Assembly (NCBI GenBank): GCA_964531325.1
Contig: CAZHCW010000019.1
Location: 1-64,000, forward strand
Length of the DNA: 64,000 nt
From: UTCHB3 sp964531325
GTDB taxonomy: Bacteria > Bacteroidota > Ignavibacteria > Ignavibacteriales > Ignavibacteriaceae
Reading direction: 5' to 3'
Position numbers and translations under genes: made by a program. This document shows, piece by piece, positions 42,660 through 51,226 of the stretch (within the stretch, counting starts at the first letter, position 1; the number at the start of each line of letters is the position of its first letter). The notes below the pieces were generated by a model, which did no database searches, was not told where the DNA came from, and saw only the letters and a program-made list of their open reading frames with translations.

Positions 42660-44142
42660 TCTTGTTATACTTCTTTGTTTATCGAATCAAATCGAAGCCC
42701 AAAAGGATTCAACCAAAAATGCCGTAAAATTCTGGAGTGCAGGATCAAAAGAAATCTGGCAGACCATTGATGGTTTCCTGAATGATCCCAATCTTACGAG
42801 TGCATCCTGGGGTGTTATTGTGCAATCAATGGCATCAGGTGAAGTTCTTTATAAAAGAAATGAAAATAAATTATTTAATTCAGCTTCTCTCGTAAAACTT
42901 TTCACGACAGCTTCTGCTCTTTCATTGCTTGGAAATGATTTTACTTATGAAACTCAGATAAGAACCACAGGGGTTATCGAGGGTGCAACTTTAAAGGGAG
43001 ATTTAATTATAGTTGGTTCGGGGGATCCTACAATTTCCGGAAGATTATACAATAACGATATCTTTTTTGTTTTTAATCAGTGGGCCGAAAAGCTAATAGA
43101 TTTAGGGATTATGAGCATAAATGGTTCATTGGTTGGTGATGATTCGGCATTTGATCATCAGGGATTTGGTAAAGGTTGGCAATGGGATCATTTAACCGAC
43201 TGGTATGCGGCTCCCACAAGTGCGTTATCACTTAATGACAATGCAGTTGATATTACAATATTTCCGGGTGAAATCGGTTTTTCGCCTGAAATCGACCTTA
43301 CACCAACAACCAAATATGTATCCATCATAAACGAAGTTGTAACTGTTCGTGCAGACTCGACAACAAAAATTGAGATAAGCAGAGAAATCGGTTCAAACAT
43401 AATTCGTTTGTCCGGCAGAATTCGTCAGAACGATCAACCTTATTCGAGGAGTGTATCAATTGAAGCACCCTCCAAATTTTTTATGCAGGTCTTGAGCGAA
43501 GTTTTGCAGAGGAGGGGAATCAGGGTTCAGGGTGGATGGAGAGTAGGATCAAATACAGGAGCTGAAGTTAATCTTAAAGGCACAACGCTTCTGTTTAAAC
43601 ATTTCTCCAAACAACTTTCTGAGATTGTTAGATTGTGCAATAAAAACAGCTATAATTTTTATGCCGAACAGATTCTCAAAACACTTGGCCTCGTTGATGC
43701 GGGATTTGGAAGCACAACGAATGGATTAAATGTGGTAAATCAATATTTAGCAAAAATACAAATTGACCCGATGGGCTTAAAGCTTGTAGATGGAAGTGGG
43801 TTAAGCCTTTTAAATCTTACTTCAGCAGAGCAATATTCAAAACTTTTAAGATCAGTCTTTAAAAGTGATTTTTTCCCTTATTTCTTCAATTCTCTTCCGG
43901 TTGCCGGAAAGGATGGTTCACTTGCTGATAGATTACTTGACGCTTCCTCGGCAAATAACCTGAGGGGTAAACCGGGACTTAACGAGGGAGTAAGAAGTCT
44001 TGCAGGATATTTAAAAACCGCTGATAATGAGACTCTCGCTGTAGTTTTTATCTCGAACAATCATTTGGTACCATTTAGTTATATTGATAATATTATTGAT
44101 AAAATTTGTAACAGACTTAGTATTTTAAAGCGAAAAAAATAG
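42631..44142 (+). CDS. dacB: D-alanyl-D-alanine carboxypeptidase/endopeptidase (PBP4-type)
   Basis: A periplasmic low-mass penicillin-binding protein that trims or opens peptidoglycan cross-links. The 503 aa start with a signal peptide (about 1-24, ending IEAQ). Motif SxxK is S86-L-V-K89. The second motif is SYN in NKNSYNFYAEQ. The third should be KTG, but here GKPGLNEGVRSLAGYL shows KPG. GSLADRL before it fits the family. The change next to the lysine needs a look (see findings). The start lies inside rluB, 29 bp before its stop. Confidence 0.9.
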   Translation: MYLRSILTSSLVILLCLSNQIEAQKDSTKNAVKFWSAGSKEIWQTIDGFLNDPNLTSASWGVIVQSMASGEVLYKRNENKLFNSASLVKLFTTASALSLLGNDFTYETQIRTTGVIEGATLKGDLIIVGSGDPTISGRLYNNDIFFVFNQWAEKLIDLGIMSINGSLVGDDSAFDHQGFGKGWQWDHLTDWYAAPTSALSLNDNAVDITIFPGEIGFSPEIDLTPTTKYVSIINEVVTVRADSTTKIEISREIGSNIIRLSGRIRQNDQPYSRSVSIEAPSKFFMQVLSEVLQRRGIRVQGGWRVGSNTGAEVNLKGTTLLFKHFSKQLSEIVRLCNKNSYNFYAEQILKTLGLVDAGFGSTTNGLNVVNQYLAKIQIDPMGLKLVDGSGLSLLNLTSAEQYSKLLRSVFKSDFFPYFFNSLPVAGKDGSLADRLLDASSANNLRGKPGLNEGVRSLAGYLKTADNETLAVVFISNNHLVPFSYIDNIIDKICNRLSILKRKK

Positions 44143-44152
44143 AGGAGCCAAC

Positions 44153-45664
44153 TTGGAAAATATTCAGACGCACGATGATCTGAACTCATTGATGAAAAGA
44201 CGACTTGAAGAACTTGATGAATTACGCAGCAGGGGAGTGAATCCCTTTGAGTATGGTTTTGATGTTGATTCTGATTCTCAATCCATCCTTGATCAATACA
44301 CAGAATCAGAAGATAAGACAATTGTTAAGATTGCCGGCAGGATAGTAACCATCAGAAGAATGGGAAAAGCCTCATTCACTCATATACAAGATAAAACGGG
44401 AAAAATTCAGATTTATCTCCGTCGGGATGACATACCTGATCAGTATGAAAACTTTAAACTTTTTGATATCGGCGATATCATCGGTGTTGAAGGGTATGTT
44501 TTTAAGACGAAAACCGGTGAAACTTCAATACATGCAACTGACTTAAAATTACTTACTAAATCGATTCGACCGGTTCCTGTTCCCAAAGAAATTATCGATG
44601 AAGATGGAAACAAAGTAATTTATGACCAGTTTGCTGACAAAGAACTAAGATATCGCCAAAGGTATCTTGATTTGATTTTAAATCCTGATGTTAAAAAAGT
44701 TTTTGTAACCCGTTCAAAAATAATTTCAGCAATGAGAAAGTTTCTCGATGATAAAGGAATTCTTGAAGTGGAAACACCGGCACTTCAATCAATTTATGGT
44801 GGGGCTTCGGCAAGACCTTTTGTTACCCATCACAATGCACTAAATATTCCACTATATCTACGCATAGCCGACGAACTTTATCTGAAAAGATTGATTGTTG
44901 GTGGTTTTGATGGTGTTTATGAGATCTCAAAAGATTTCAGAAATGAAGGAATGGATAAAACCCACAATCCTGAATTTACCATGATGGAAGTATATGTGGC
45001 ATATAAAGATTATGAATGGATGATGTCATTTGTGGAAGAGATGGTCGGTCACATCTGTAATTCTGTTTATGGAACAACAGAATTTGAAATAGATGGTACT
45101 ATTGTTAATTTCAAAGCCCCCTGGAATCGGGTTTCGATGGTGGATTCCTTAAAAATAAAAACCGGTGTCGATTTTCTTTCTGCTACCGACGATGAAGTTC
45201 TGGCGGTTGCAAAAAAATATGGCATCGATACTCAGAAGCTACAGAGCCGTGGCAAGATAATTGATGAACTTTTTGAAATCACCACTCAGAGTGAACTTGT
45301 TCAACCTACCTTCGTTATCGATTATCCTGTAGTAACTTCACCTCTTGCTAAAAAACACCGTGAGAAAGAGGGGCTTGTTGAAAGATTTGAAGGATTTGTG
45401 CTTGGTAGAGAAATTTGTAATTCCTTTAGTGAGTTAAACGACCCTATTGATCAGCGTGAACGATTTGAAGATCAACTTAAACAAAAAGATCAGGGCGACG
45501 ATGAAGCTCAGGTGATAGATGAGGATTTTGTAAGGGCACTCGAGTATGGAATGCCTCCTACCGCCGGACTTGGTGTTGGAATTGACAGGCTTGTGATGCT
45601 TTTGACGAATCAACCATCTATCAGAGATGTGATTCTATTTCCAACCATGAAGCCTTTGAAGTAG
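44153..45664 (+). CDS. lysS: Lysine--tRNA ligase (class II)
   Basis: The 503 aa form an N-terminal OB-fold anticodon domain (about 55-150) and the class II core with motif 2 FRNEGMDKTHNPEFTMME, and motif 3 GLGVGIDRLVMLLT near the C-terminus. RYRQRYLDLI and LVQPTFVIDYP are LysRS blocks. The start is TTG with GAGGAG 6 bp before; a TTG in such a gene is a little unusual but fits the other TTG starts here. Its end shares one base with the start of the next gene. Confidence 0.96.
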   Translation: MENIQTHDDLNSLMKRRLEELDELRSRGVNPFEYGFDVDSDSQSILDQYTESEDKTIVKIAGRIVTIRRMGKASFTHIQDKTGKIQIYLRRDDIPDQYENFKLFDIGDIIGVEGYVFKTKTGETSIHATDLKLLTKSIRPVPVPKEIIDEDGNKVIYDQFADKELRYRQRYLDLILNPDVKKVFVTRSKIISAMRKFLDDKGILEVETPALQSIYGGASARPFVTHHNALNIPLYLRIADELYLKRLIVGGFDGVYEISKDFRNEGMDKTHNPEFTMMEVYVAYKDYEWMMSFVEEMVGHICNSVYGTTEFEIDGTIVNFKAPWNRVSMVDSLKIKTGVDFLSATDDEVLAVAKKYGIDTQKLQSRGKIIDELFEITTQSELVQPTFVIDYPVVTSPLAKKHREKEGLVERFEGFVLGREICNSFSELNDPIDQRERFEDQLKQKDQGDDEAQVIDEDFVRALEYGMPPTAGLGVGIDRLVMLLTNQPSIRDVILFPTMKPLK

Positions 45665-46608
45665 TGAGATTTTCGAATTTATCATTATTTTTTCTGTTAT
45701 TTATTTTTGAAGTTTTGCCGCAAACCGATAGCGGCAAAACTTTAATTATTCCCCCTCTTACCGAAATCAAACTTTCATTAAATCCTGATACTCTGTCTGT
45801 ATTAAAACAGGTAAATCCAAAACTGGAATTTCCAAAACCTGACTATTTACTGCTCGGAGGTCTGGGAGCAGCCTATGCAGGCTCGATTCTTGGAATTCAT
45901 CTCTATCAACAAAATGCTTGGTGGAGTGGGGACAGAGGTAAATTCAGAATAATTGACGACTGGGAGTATGCTCTGTCAATCGACAAGCTTGGTCACTTTT
46001 ATGCACCGGCGATCCTTGCCCATGCTTTTTCTGTTGGACTTGAAGCTGCGAGAGTTGACTATGGCACCGGAATTTGGATTTCATCAGCCGCTGCACTGCT
46101 GTTTCAACTTTATGTTGAGTTTGAAGATGGGTTTGCAAAGCAGTGGGGATTTAGCCCCGGCGATGCTATTATGGATATTGCAGGAGCCGCGTATCCCGTT
46201 TTTCAATATTATTATCCATTTCTATACAATTTCCAGCCAAGGTTCAGCTATCTACCAACAAATCTCGGAAAAGAGGGACATAACGCCGGACAAAAATTAA
46301 TAGTTGTTGATGACTATGAAGGACAAAAGTTTTGGCTTTCAGTAAGGGTGAACAACATGTTTGGTAAAGAGTTCGAAAAATTCTGGCCCGATTTTCTTAT
46401 GCTCACTGTTGGATACGGAGTAAGAGAACTTGATGGCAGAGGGGGGGGGAAATCCGACATTTACATCGGTTTCGATTTTGACTATGAAACGCTTCCACTT
46501 TTTGGTCCAATCTGGCAAATGTGGAAAAACTCATTTAGCTTTATTAAATTCCCTATGCCTGCGGTTCGCATCACTAATGGTATTGCATTCTTTGGACTTG
46601 CTTTTTGA
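45664..46608 (+). CDS. DUF2279 family outer-envelope protein
   Basis: A 314-aa protein with a signal peptide (about 1-20, ending VLPQ) that resembles the DUF2279 (YfiM-like) family: DWEYALSIDKLGHFYAPAI, then EFEDGFAKQWGFSPGDAIMD, and three or four short hydrophobic stretches. Its function is not known. GTG start sharing a base with the lysS stop, and a 4-bp overlap with the GT2 gene, tie it into the cluster. The coding part holds a run of nine G (46441-46449), in the codons for GRGGGK. Confidence 0.75.
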   Translation: MRFSNLSLFFLLFIFEVLPQTDSGKTLIIPPLTEIKLSLNPDTLSVLKQVNPKLEFPKPDYLLLGGLGAAYAGSILGIHLYQQNAWWSGDRGKFRIIDDWEYALSIDKLGHFYAPAILAHAFSVGLEAARVDYGTGIWISSAAALLFQLYVEFEDGFAKQWGFSPGDAIMDIAGAAYPVFQYYYPFLYNFQPRFSYLPTNLGKEGHNAGQKLIVVDDYEGQKFWLSVRVNNMFGKEFEKFWPDFLMLTVGYGVRELDGRGGGKSDIYIGFDFDYETLPLFGPIWQMWKNSFSFIKFPMPAVRITNGIAFFGLAF

Positions 46609-47345
46609 CGCGGGAACCTGCTTTTAGTATCATTATTCCTGTTTTAAATGAAGAAAAATTACTTCCCGGGTTGCTTGCAAATCTTTCAACAATTACCAAA
46701 AACAACGGTTCCATAGAACTCATAATAGCTGATGGAGGAAGTACCGACAATTCATTGAAAATTTGCGAAAACCGTGTTGATAAGATAATTGATGTTAGCA
46801 GAGAACCAATAAATAACATAGCTTCCGGAAGGAATGCAGGGGCGTGGGCTGCTTCGGGTGAGATATTGATATTCTGTAATGCCGATGTTCTGTTTGCCTC
46901 TCCCGGGGCTCTTACGGCAGTTATATGCGACATGTTTAAATCTGATCCGAAACTTACAGCTATAGCAGCCTGGGTCGAAACTTTTCCTGAAGAAGAGAAA
47001 CGGATTGACAGGTTGTTTCATCTGTTTTACAATCACTATTTCAGATTGTTAAATATTCTTAAGTTGGGGATGGGGAGGGGGGAGTGTATAATTGTTAGAA
47101 GTCGTGATTTTAAGAAAATCGGCGGTTTTAATCAGGAACTACCGGCGGGGGAGGATTTTGATCTTTTTAACCGTCTAATAAAACTTGGAAATGTTGAGTA
47201 TTCAAAAAAAATAAAGGTTTATGAGTCACCAAGGAGATTCAGAAAACTTGGTTATTTTAAAGTTACTTCAATCTGGACTGTGAATGCTCTCTCTATAATG
47301 TTTAGAAATCGTAGCATTTCCAAAGAATGGAAACAAGTCAGATAA
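46605..47345 (+). CDS. Glycosyltransferase family 2 protein
   Basis: A 246-aa GT-A-fold transferase: FSIIIPVLNEEKLL with the nucleotide-sugar start, IIADGGSTD, GRNAGAWAASGE and the metal-binding NADV in place of DxD. AGEDFDLFNRL follows. There is a weak hydrophobic end but no clear membrane anchor. This matches the TIGR04283-like branch of GT2, whose members are not well tested. The start TTG overlaps the preceding stop by 4 bp. Donor and acceptor cannot be read. Confidence 0.82.
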   Translation: MTREPAFSIIIPVLNEEKLLPGLLANLSTITKNNGSIELIIADGGSTDNSLKICENRVDKIIDVSREPINNIASGRNAGAWAASGEILIFCNADVLFASPGALTAVICDMFKSDPKLTAIAAWVETFPEEEKRIDRLFHLFYNHYFRLLNILKLGMGRGECIIVRSRDFKKIGGFNQELPAGEDFDLFNRLIKLGNVEYSKKIKVYESPRRFRKLGYFKVTSIWTVNALSIMFRNRSISKEWKQVR

Positions 47346-47360
47346 TGAAATTGGAATATT

Positions 47361-48956
47361 ATGGAAAATAAATTCGTGAAGACACTGGTTATAATCGTAT
47401 TTTTTGTCTCAATTTATACACTCTACGACCAAATTTCCGGTGGTTCGTCGGTTTTTAGTAGTGAGAAAAACAAGGTTGAAGAAGCCTACAACCTGATTCA
47501 AAAACTTTATGTCGATGAGATATCTGATTCTGCTTTGAGCAGGAGCGCGATAGAAGGCATTTTATCTCAACTTGACCCACATAGCATTTATCTTACCGCA
47601 GATGAAGTTCAGGGGAATGAAGAGGAGATGAAGGGTGAATTTGAGGGGATAGGTATCGAATTTCAGGTGATTAAAGATACAATAAATGTTATTACTGCGT
47701 TAGCGGGCGGACCAAGTGCCTCTGCAGGCATTTTACCGGGAGATAAGATTGTAAAGATTGATGATTCTTCTGCAATAAAACTTGAGACTGATCAAATAAG
47801 AAAAATGATTAAAGGGAAATCGGGAACGAGTGTTAAAGTCCATATCTCACGCTACGGTCGAAAAGATTTATTTCCAATTCAAATAACCAGAGGCAAAATA
47901 CCGGTAAAATCAGTAACTGCAAGTTTTATGCTCGATTCAGTAACAGGTTACTTTAATATTGTTCGTTTTGGGGAAAAAACATCAAAAGAAGTCCTTGATG
48001 TCCTTGAATCTCTAAAAAAACAAGGAATGAAGCAGGTAATGATTGATCTGCGAAACAATACCGGTGGATACTTGAATGAAGCGGTTAAGATTGCAGATTA
48101 TTTTTTAGGTGGGAGAAAACTGATTGTATCTACAAAGGGAAGAATTTCACAAGCAAATGAAACTTTTGCCGCCGAGGAGACTTACCCTTATGAGAAGATG
48201 CCGCTTGTGGTATTAATCAATAGATCAAGTGCTTCTGCATCAGAAATTCTTGCAGGCGCAATTCAAGATTGGGATAGAGGATTGGTAGTTGGTGAAAGAA
48301 GCTTCGGAAAAGGGCTGGTTCAACAGCAGTTGCAACTTCAAGATGGTTCAGCAATTAGATTAACAATTGCAAAATATTTTACCCCTCTCGGAAGGTCGAT
48401 CCAGCGCAACTATGAAAACAAAGAAGATTATTATTCTGAGATTGAATCCAGAGAAGATGAAACGGGTGATAATTTAAACCACGAACTTGACTCGGCAAAA
48501 AATATGCCTGAGTACCGTACTCCGATGAGCCGGAAGGTTTATGGTGGTGGGGGAATCACGCCTGACTATTTAGTGAGTGAATTTAAAGACAAAAAACAAG
48601 CTCTCGAACTTCTTAGAAATAACTTTTTTTCACAAGTTTCTCTCAAGTGGTATGAGCTGCACGGAACCGAGACAAAAAAGAAATTTCCTGAATTGGTTAC
48701 ATTTCAAAAAAACTTCGAATTTAATGCTCAAGATATAAATGGTTTTTATGAATTTGCAAAAGTTGTAATTCCTGAATCGGGAATCAGGGCAGAAATTGCA
48801 AGTGGTGATTTTATGAAGAATAGAATTAAAGCTGAGATTGCAAGATTTATTTGGAATCAACAAGGATATTATTATATTGCATCACGATATGATGCTGTGG
48901 TGGTTAAGGGGTTATCACTTTTTAACGAAGCGTCAAAAATTGCCAAACTTCAATAA
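47361..48956 (+). CDS. ctpA: S41 family C-terminal processing protease
   Basis: A periplasmic serine protease that trims or destroys envelope proteins. The 531 aa have an N-terminal membrane/signal segment (about 8-24), a PDZ domain (about 95-165) with GIGIEFQV and AGILPGDKIVKID, and the S41 core. The catalytic pair is S292 in SSASASEILAGA and K317 in ERSFGKGLVQ. The C-terminal 130 residues extend beyond the core. It fits the Ctp type of Bacteroidota. It lies 15 bp after the GT2 gene. Confidence 0.94.
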   Translation: MENKFVKTLVIIVFFVSIYTLYDQISGGSSVFSSEKNKVEEAYNLIQKLYVDEISDSALSRSAIEGILSQLDPHSIYLTADEVQGNEEEMKGEFEGIGIEFQVIKDTINVITALAGGPSASAGILPGDKIVKIDDSSAIKLETDQIRKMIKGKSGTSVKVHISRYGRKDLFPIQITRGKIPVKSVTASFMLDSVTGYFNIVRFGEKTSKEVLDVLESLKKQGMKQVMIDLRNNTGGYLNEAVKIADYFLGGRKLIVSTKGRISQANETFAAEETYPYEKMPLVVLINRSSASASEILAGAIQDWDRGLVVGERSFGKGLVQQQLQLQDGSAIRLTIAKYFTPLGRSIQRNYENKEDYYSEIESREDETGDNLNHELDSAKNMPEYRTPMSRKVYGGGGITPDYLVSEFKDKKQALELLRNNFFSQVSLKWYELHGTETKKKFPELVTFQKNFEFNAQDINGFYEFAKVVIPESGIRAEIASGDFMKNRIKAEIARFIWNQQGYYYIASRYDAVVVKGLSLFNEASKIAKLQ

Positions 48957-48968
48957 AGCCTAAAGAAT

Positions 48969-49520
48969 ATGAAAAACCCTGAAATTACAATCCATTCATA
49001 CCAAAAAAAGTTTCCTAAAATTGACTTATCAGTATTTGTAGCTGATGGAGTCAGAATTATTGGAGATGTAACAATTGAAAAAAACTCATCAATATGGTAC
49101 AACTCTGTTTTAAGAGGGGATGTACAGTCTATTAAAATTGGTGAATACACCAACATCCAGGACGGTTCTGTGCTTCATGTTACAGGAGAAGATTATCCAT
49201 TAAAGATAGGCAGCTTCGTTACGGTTGGTCACATGGCAACCTTGCACGCTTGCACCGTGGAAGATTTTTCACTCGTAGGGATTGGAGCAATAGTTCTGGA
49301 TGGTGCCTTGGTTGAAAAAAATTCGATTGTTGCTGCGGGTTCTGTGGTTACTCCGGGGATGATTGTGAAGTCGGGAAGTATGTACGCAGGCACACCGGCA
49401 AAATTAATTCGCAGTTTAAGTGATAAAGAATTTGCTTATTTCGAAAAAAGTGCTTATCATTATTTTGAGATTGCAAAAGAAAGTCAACAATCGATTTTAC
49501 GCGACAATCAACCGGAATAA
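48969..49520 (+). CDS. Gamma-class carbonic anhydrase family protein
   Basis: A 183-aa left-handed beta-helix protein of the gamma-CA/YrdA group. NTIQDGSVLH-like reading is here NIQDGSVLHVTGED; zinc histidines are in SVLHV and in VGHMATLHACTV, with GIGAIVLDGA next. Many relatives show little or no CO2 hydration, so the activity is open. It lies 12 bp after ctp and 2 bp before ybeY. Confidence 0.9.
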   Translation: MKNPEITIHSYQKKFPKIDLSVFVADGVRIIGDVTIEKNSSIWYNSVLRGDVQSIKIGEYTNIQDGSVLHVTGEDYPLKIGSFVTVGHMATLHACTVEDFSLVGIGAIVLDGALVEKNSIVAAGSVVTPGMIVKSGSMYAGTPAKLIRSLSDKEFAYFEKSAYHYFEIAKESQQSILRDNQPE

Positions 49521-49522
49521 GC

Positions 49523-49957
49523 ATGAAAAATATCGATATTGAGATCCATTCAAAACCGGCCTTAACTAAAACTGTTGTTAAAACAATCGTAAGTGAAGTC
49601 TCCAAAATAAAAGACTGTAAATTCTCATATCTTGAAATCTCTTTTGTTTCAAAAGAAATAATTCATGAAATCAACAAAGAACACCTCAAACACGATTTCC
49701 CAACCGATATAATCACTTTTGAATATGAAAAATCGGATAATGGTATTGATGGTGAACTGATAATTTGTAGTGAAGTTGCCATGGAGAATGCTGAGAGATT
49801 TGAAGTTTCTGTGGAAAGTGAACTGCTGAGGTTGGTAATTCACGGGATATTACACCTTATTGGTTATAACGACACAACGGATGAAACAAAAAAAATTATG
49901 AAAAGTGAAGAAGACAGGCTTGTAGAATTGCTTTATCCAAAATTATTTATTATATAA
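49523..49957 (+). CDS. ybeY: Endoribonuclease YbeY
   Basis: YbeY matures the 3' end of 16S rRNA and takes part in ribosome quality control. The 144-aa protein has the metal site HGILHLIGYND near residues 108-118. E. coli has GYDH there; the last ligand is aspartate here, a form I know from other Bacteroidota. FPTDIITFEY and GELIICSEVA are typical. It lies 2 bp after the carbonic-anhydrase-like gene. Confidence 0.94.
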   Translation: MKNIDIEIHSKPALTKTVVKTIVSEVSKIKDCKFSYLEISFVSKEIIHEINKEHLKHDFPTDIITFEYEKSDNGIDGELIICSEVAMENAERFEVSVESELLRLVIHGILHLIGYNDTTDETKKIMKSEEDRLVELLYPKLFII

Positions 49958-49979
49958 ACAAGTAACTTTTAGATATTCT

Positions 49980-50876
49980 GTGACTGTTAGTTTAAAGCAA
50001 GCATGTATCGGTTTTGAAGATTTTTTGGTGCATTCGAAAAAATCTTCCACAAACACTGTTGTTGCTTATAAAAATGATTTGGCAGACTTTCTAACATTCT
50101 GTGAGGGGTTAAAGCTAATTTCTGTAGATCAGGTTAGTGTGAAAACGGTTAAAAGGTTTTTAGGAAGTCTTGGTGTCAGCGGGCTGGATAAATCATCAAT
50201 TGCCAGGAAAATGACAACTGTAAGAATGTTTTTTGAGTATCTGCTTGAAAAAGAATTTATTGGTTATAATTTTGTAAAAGATATTAAAAATCCAAAGTTT
50301 CGAAGGAAACTTCCTGAGATCATTTCAGATAAGGAATTTATTAAAACTGCCGCTCTGGCACCAAAAATTGAACAAAATGAATTTAAAGTTTTGTTACACG
50401 GGGCAATTCTTGAACTGCTTTATGGTTGTTCGCTTCGGGTATCGGAAGTCTGTTCAATCAATACTCCGGATATCGATTTTACCGGTAGTTCCATCAGAGT
50501 AACGGGAAAAGGCTCAAAAACAAGACTGGTTCCTGTAGGGAAAGTATCTTTACAGGTATTAAAGGATTATAAAGAATTAAAAGAAAAGTGTTTTGTTAAC
50601 CCTCGTTTTCTCGTCAACCATCTTGGTAAGGAGGTGAATGTTAAATATATTTATCGGGTTGTTAACGAATATCTGTCGAACATAACAGATATCGATAAAA
50701 AAAGTCCACATGTTTTGCGACACAGTTCGGCTACTCATATGCTGGACAATGGAGCAGATCTGTTGGCGATAAAAGAAATTTTAGGTCATGAAAATCTTTC
50801 AACCACTCAGATATATACTCATGTAAGTATCGAGAGATTGAGAAGTATTTACAAAAAAGCACATCCAAAGTCATAA
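49980..50876 (+). CDS. xerC: XerC/XerD-type tyrosine recombinase
   Basis: Resolves chromosome dimers at dif. The 298 aa split into the SAM-like N-domain (about 5-90) and the catalytic domain with R153, K177, H244, R247, H270 and the nucleophile Y279. These fall in SLRVSEV, TGKGSKTRL, HVLRHSSATHML, LGHENLSTTQ and IYTHVS. All active-site residues are present. C and D forms cannot be told apart reliably. GTG start 22 bp after ybeY. It lies in a housekeeping cluster, so a phage or integron integrase is unlikely. Confidence 0.93.
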   Translation: MTVSLKQACIGFEDFLVHSKKSSTNTVVAYKNDLADFLTFCEGLKLISVDQVSVKTVKRFLGSLGVSGLDKSSIARKMTTVRMFFEYLLEKEFIGYNFVKDIKNPKFRRKLPEIISDKEFIKTAALAPKIEQNEFKVLLHGAILELLYGCSLRVSEVCSINTPDIDFTGSSIRVTGKGSKTRLVPVGKVSLQVLKDYKELKEKCFVNPRFLVNHLGKEVNVKYIYRVVNEYLSNITDIDKKSPHVLRHSSATHMLDNGADLLAIKEILGHENLSTTQIYTHVSIERLRSIYKKAHPKS

Positions 50877-50893
50877 ATTATTCGGGAGGTACC

Positions 50894-51223
50894 ATGAATA
50901 TACAGATAACAGCAAGAAAATTCACCGCAAGAGAGACTCTTAAAGATATAATCAAAGAAGAAGTTCTTTCGCTGCAGAAATTTTCTGATGAAATACTCGA
51001 TGTTGAAGTTATCCTTAGCTATCAAAACTCAAAAGACAGCATTAAGGAAGTCGAGTTGATTGTAAAACTCCCCGGCACCATTTTAACTGCAAAAGACGAC
51101 TCTGATGAGTATGCAAAAAGCGTAAAAGCAGCGGTTGAAAAAATCCAAAAACAAATAGTTAAAAGGAAATCAAAACAACAAGCCGTTAAAAAAATAGAAG
51201 TCAAAATTGATCCGGAGCTATAG
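50894..51223 (+). CDS. hpf: Ribosome hibernation-promoting factor (short HPF/RaiA)
   Basis: A 109-aa protein of the short HPF/YfiA form: MNIQITARKFTARETLKDII, then VEVILSYQ, a middle VELIVKLPGTILTAKDDSDE and a basic end KIQKQIVKRKSKQQA. It blocks the decoding centre of ribosomes in stationary phase; the short form gives 100S dimers with RMF or only silences 70S. GGGAGG precedes the ATG. It stands 17 bp after xerC and 3 bp before hprK. Confidence 0.93.
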   Translation: MNIQITARKFTARETLKDIIKEEVLSLQKFSDEILDVEVILSYQNSKDSIKEVELIVKLPGTILTAKDDSDEYAKSVKAAVEKIQKQIVKRKSKQQAVKKIEVKIDPEL

Positions 51224-51226
51224 TAT

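Noticed and set aside
49860..49900. YbeY with a broken metal site because the third His is Asp
   Set aside because: HGxLHLxGYxD is, as far as I know, a normal variant in Bacteroidota, so the site is probably intact.
49980..50876. Integrase as a sign of a prophage or genomic island
   Set aside because: It is a Xer-type protein in a packed housekeeping cluster, with no att-like repeats, tRNA or phage genes beside it.
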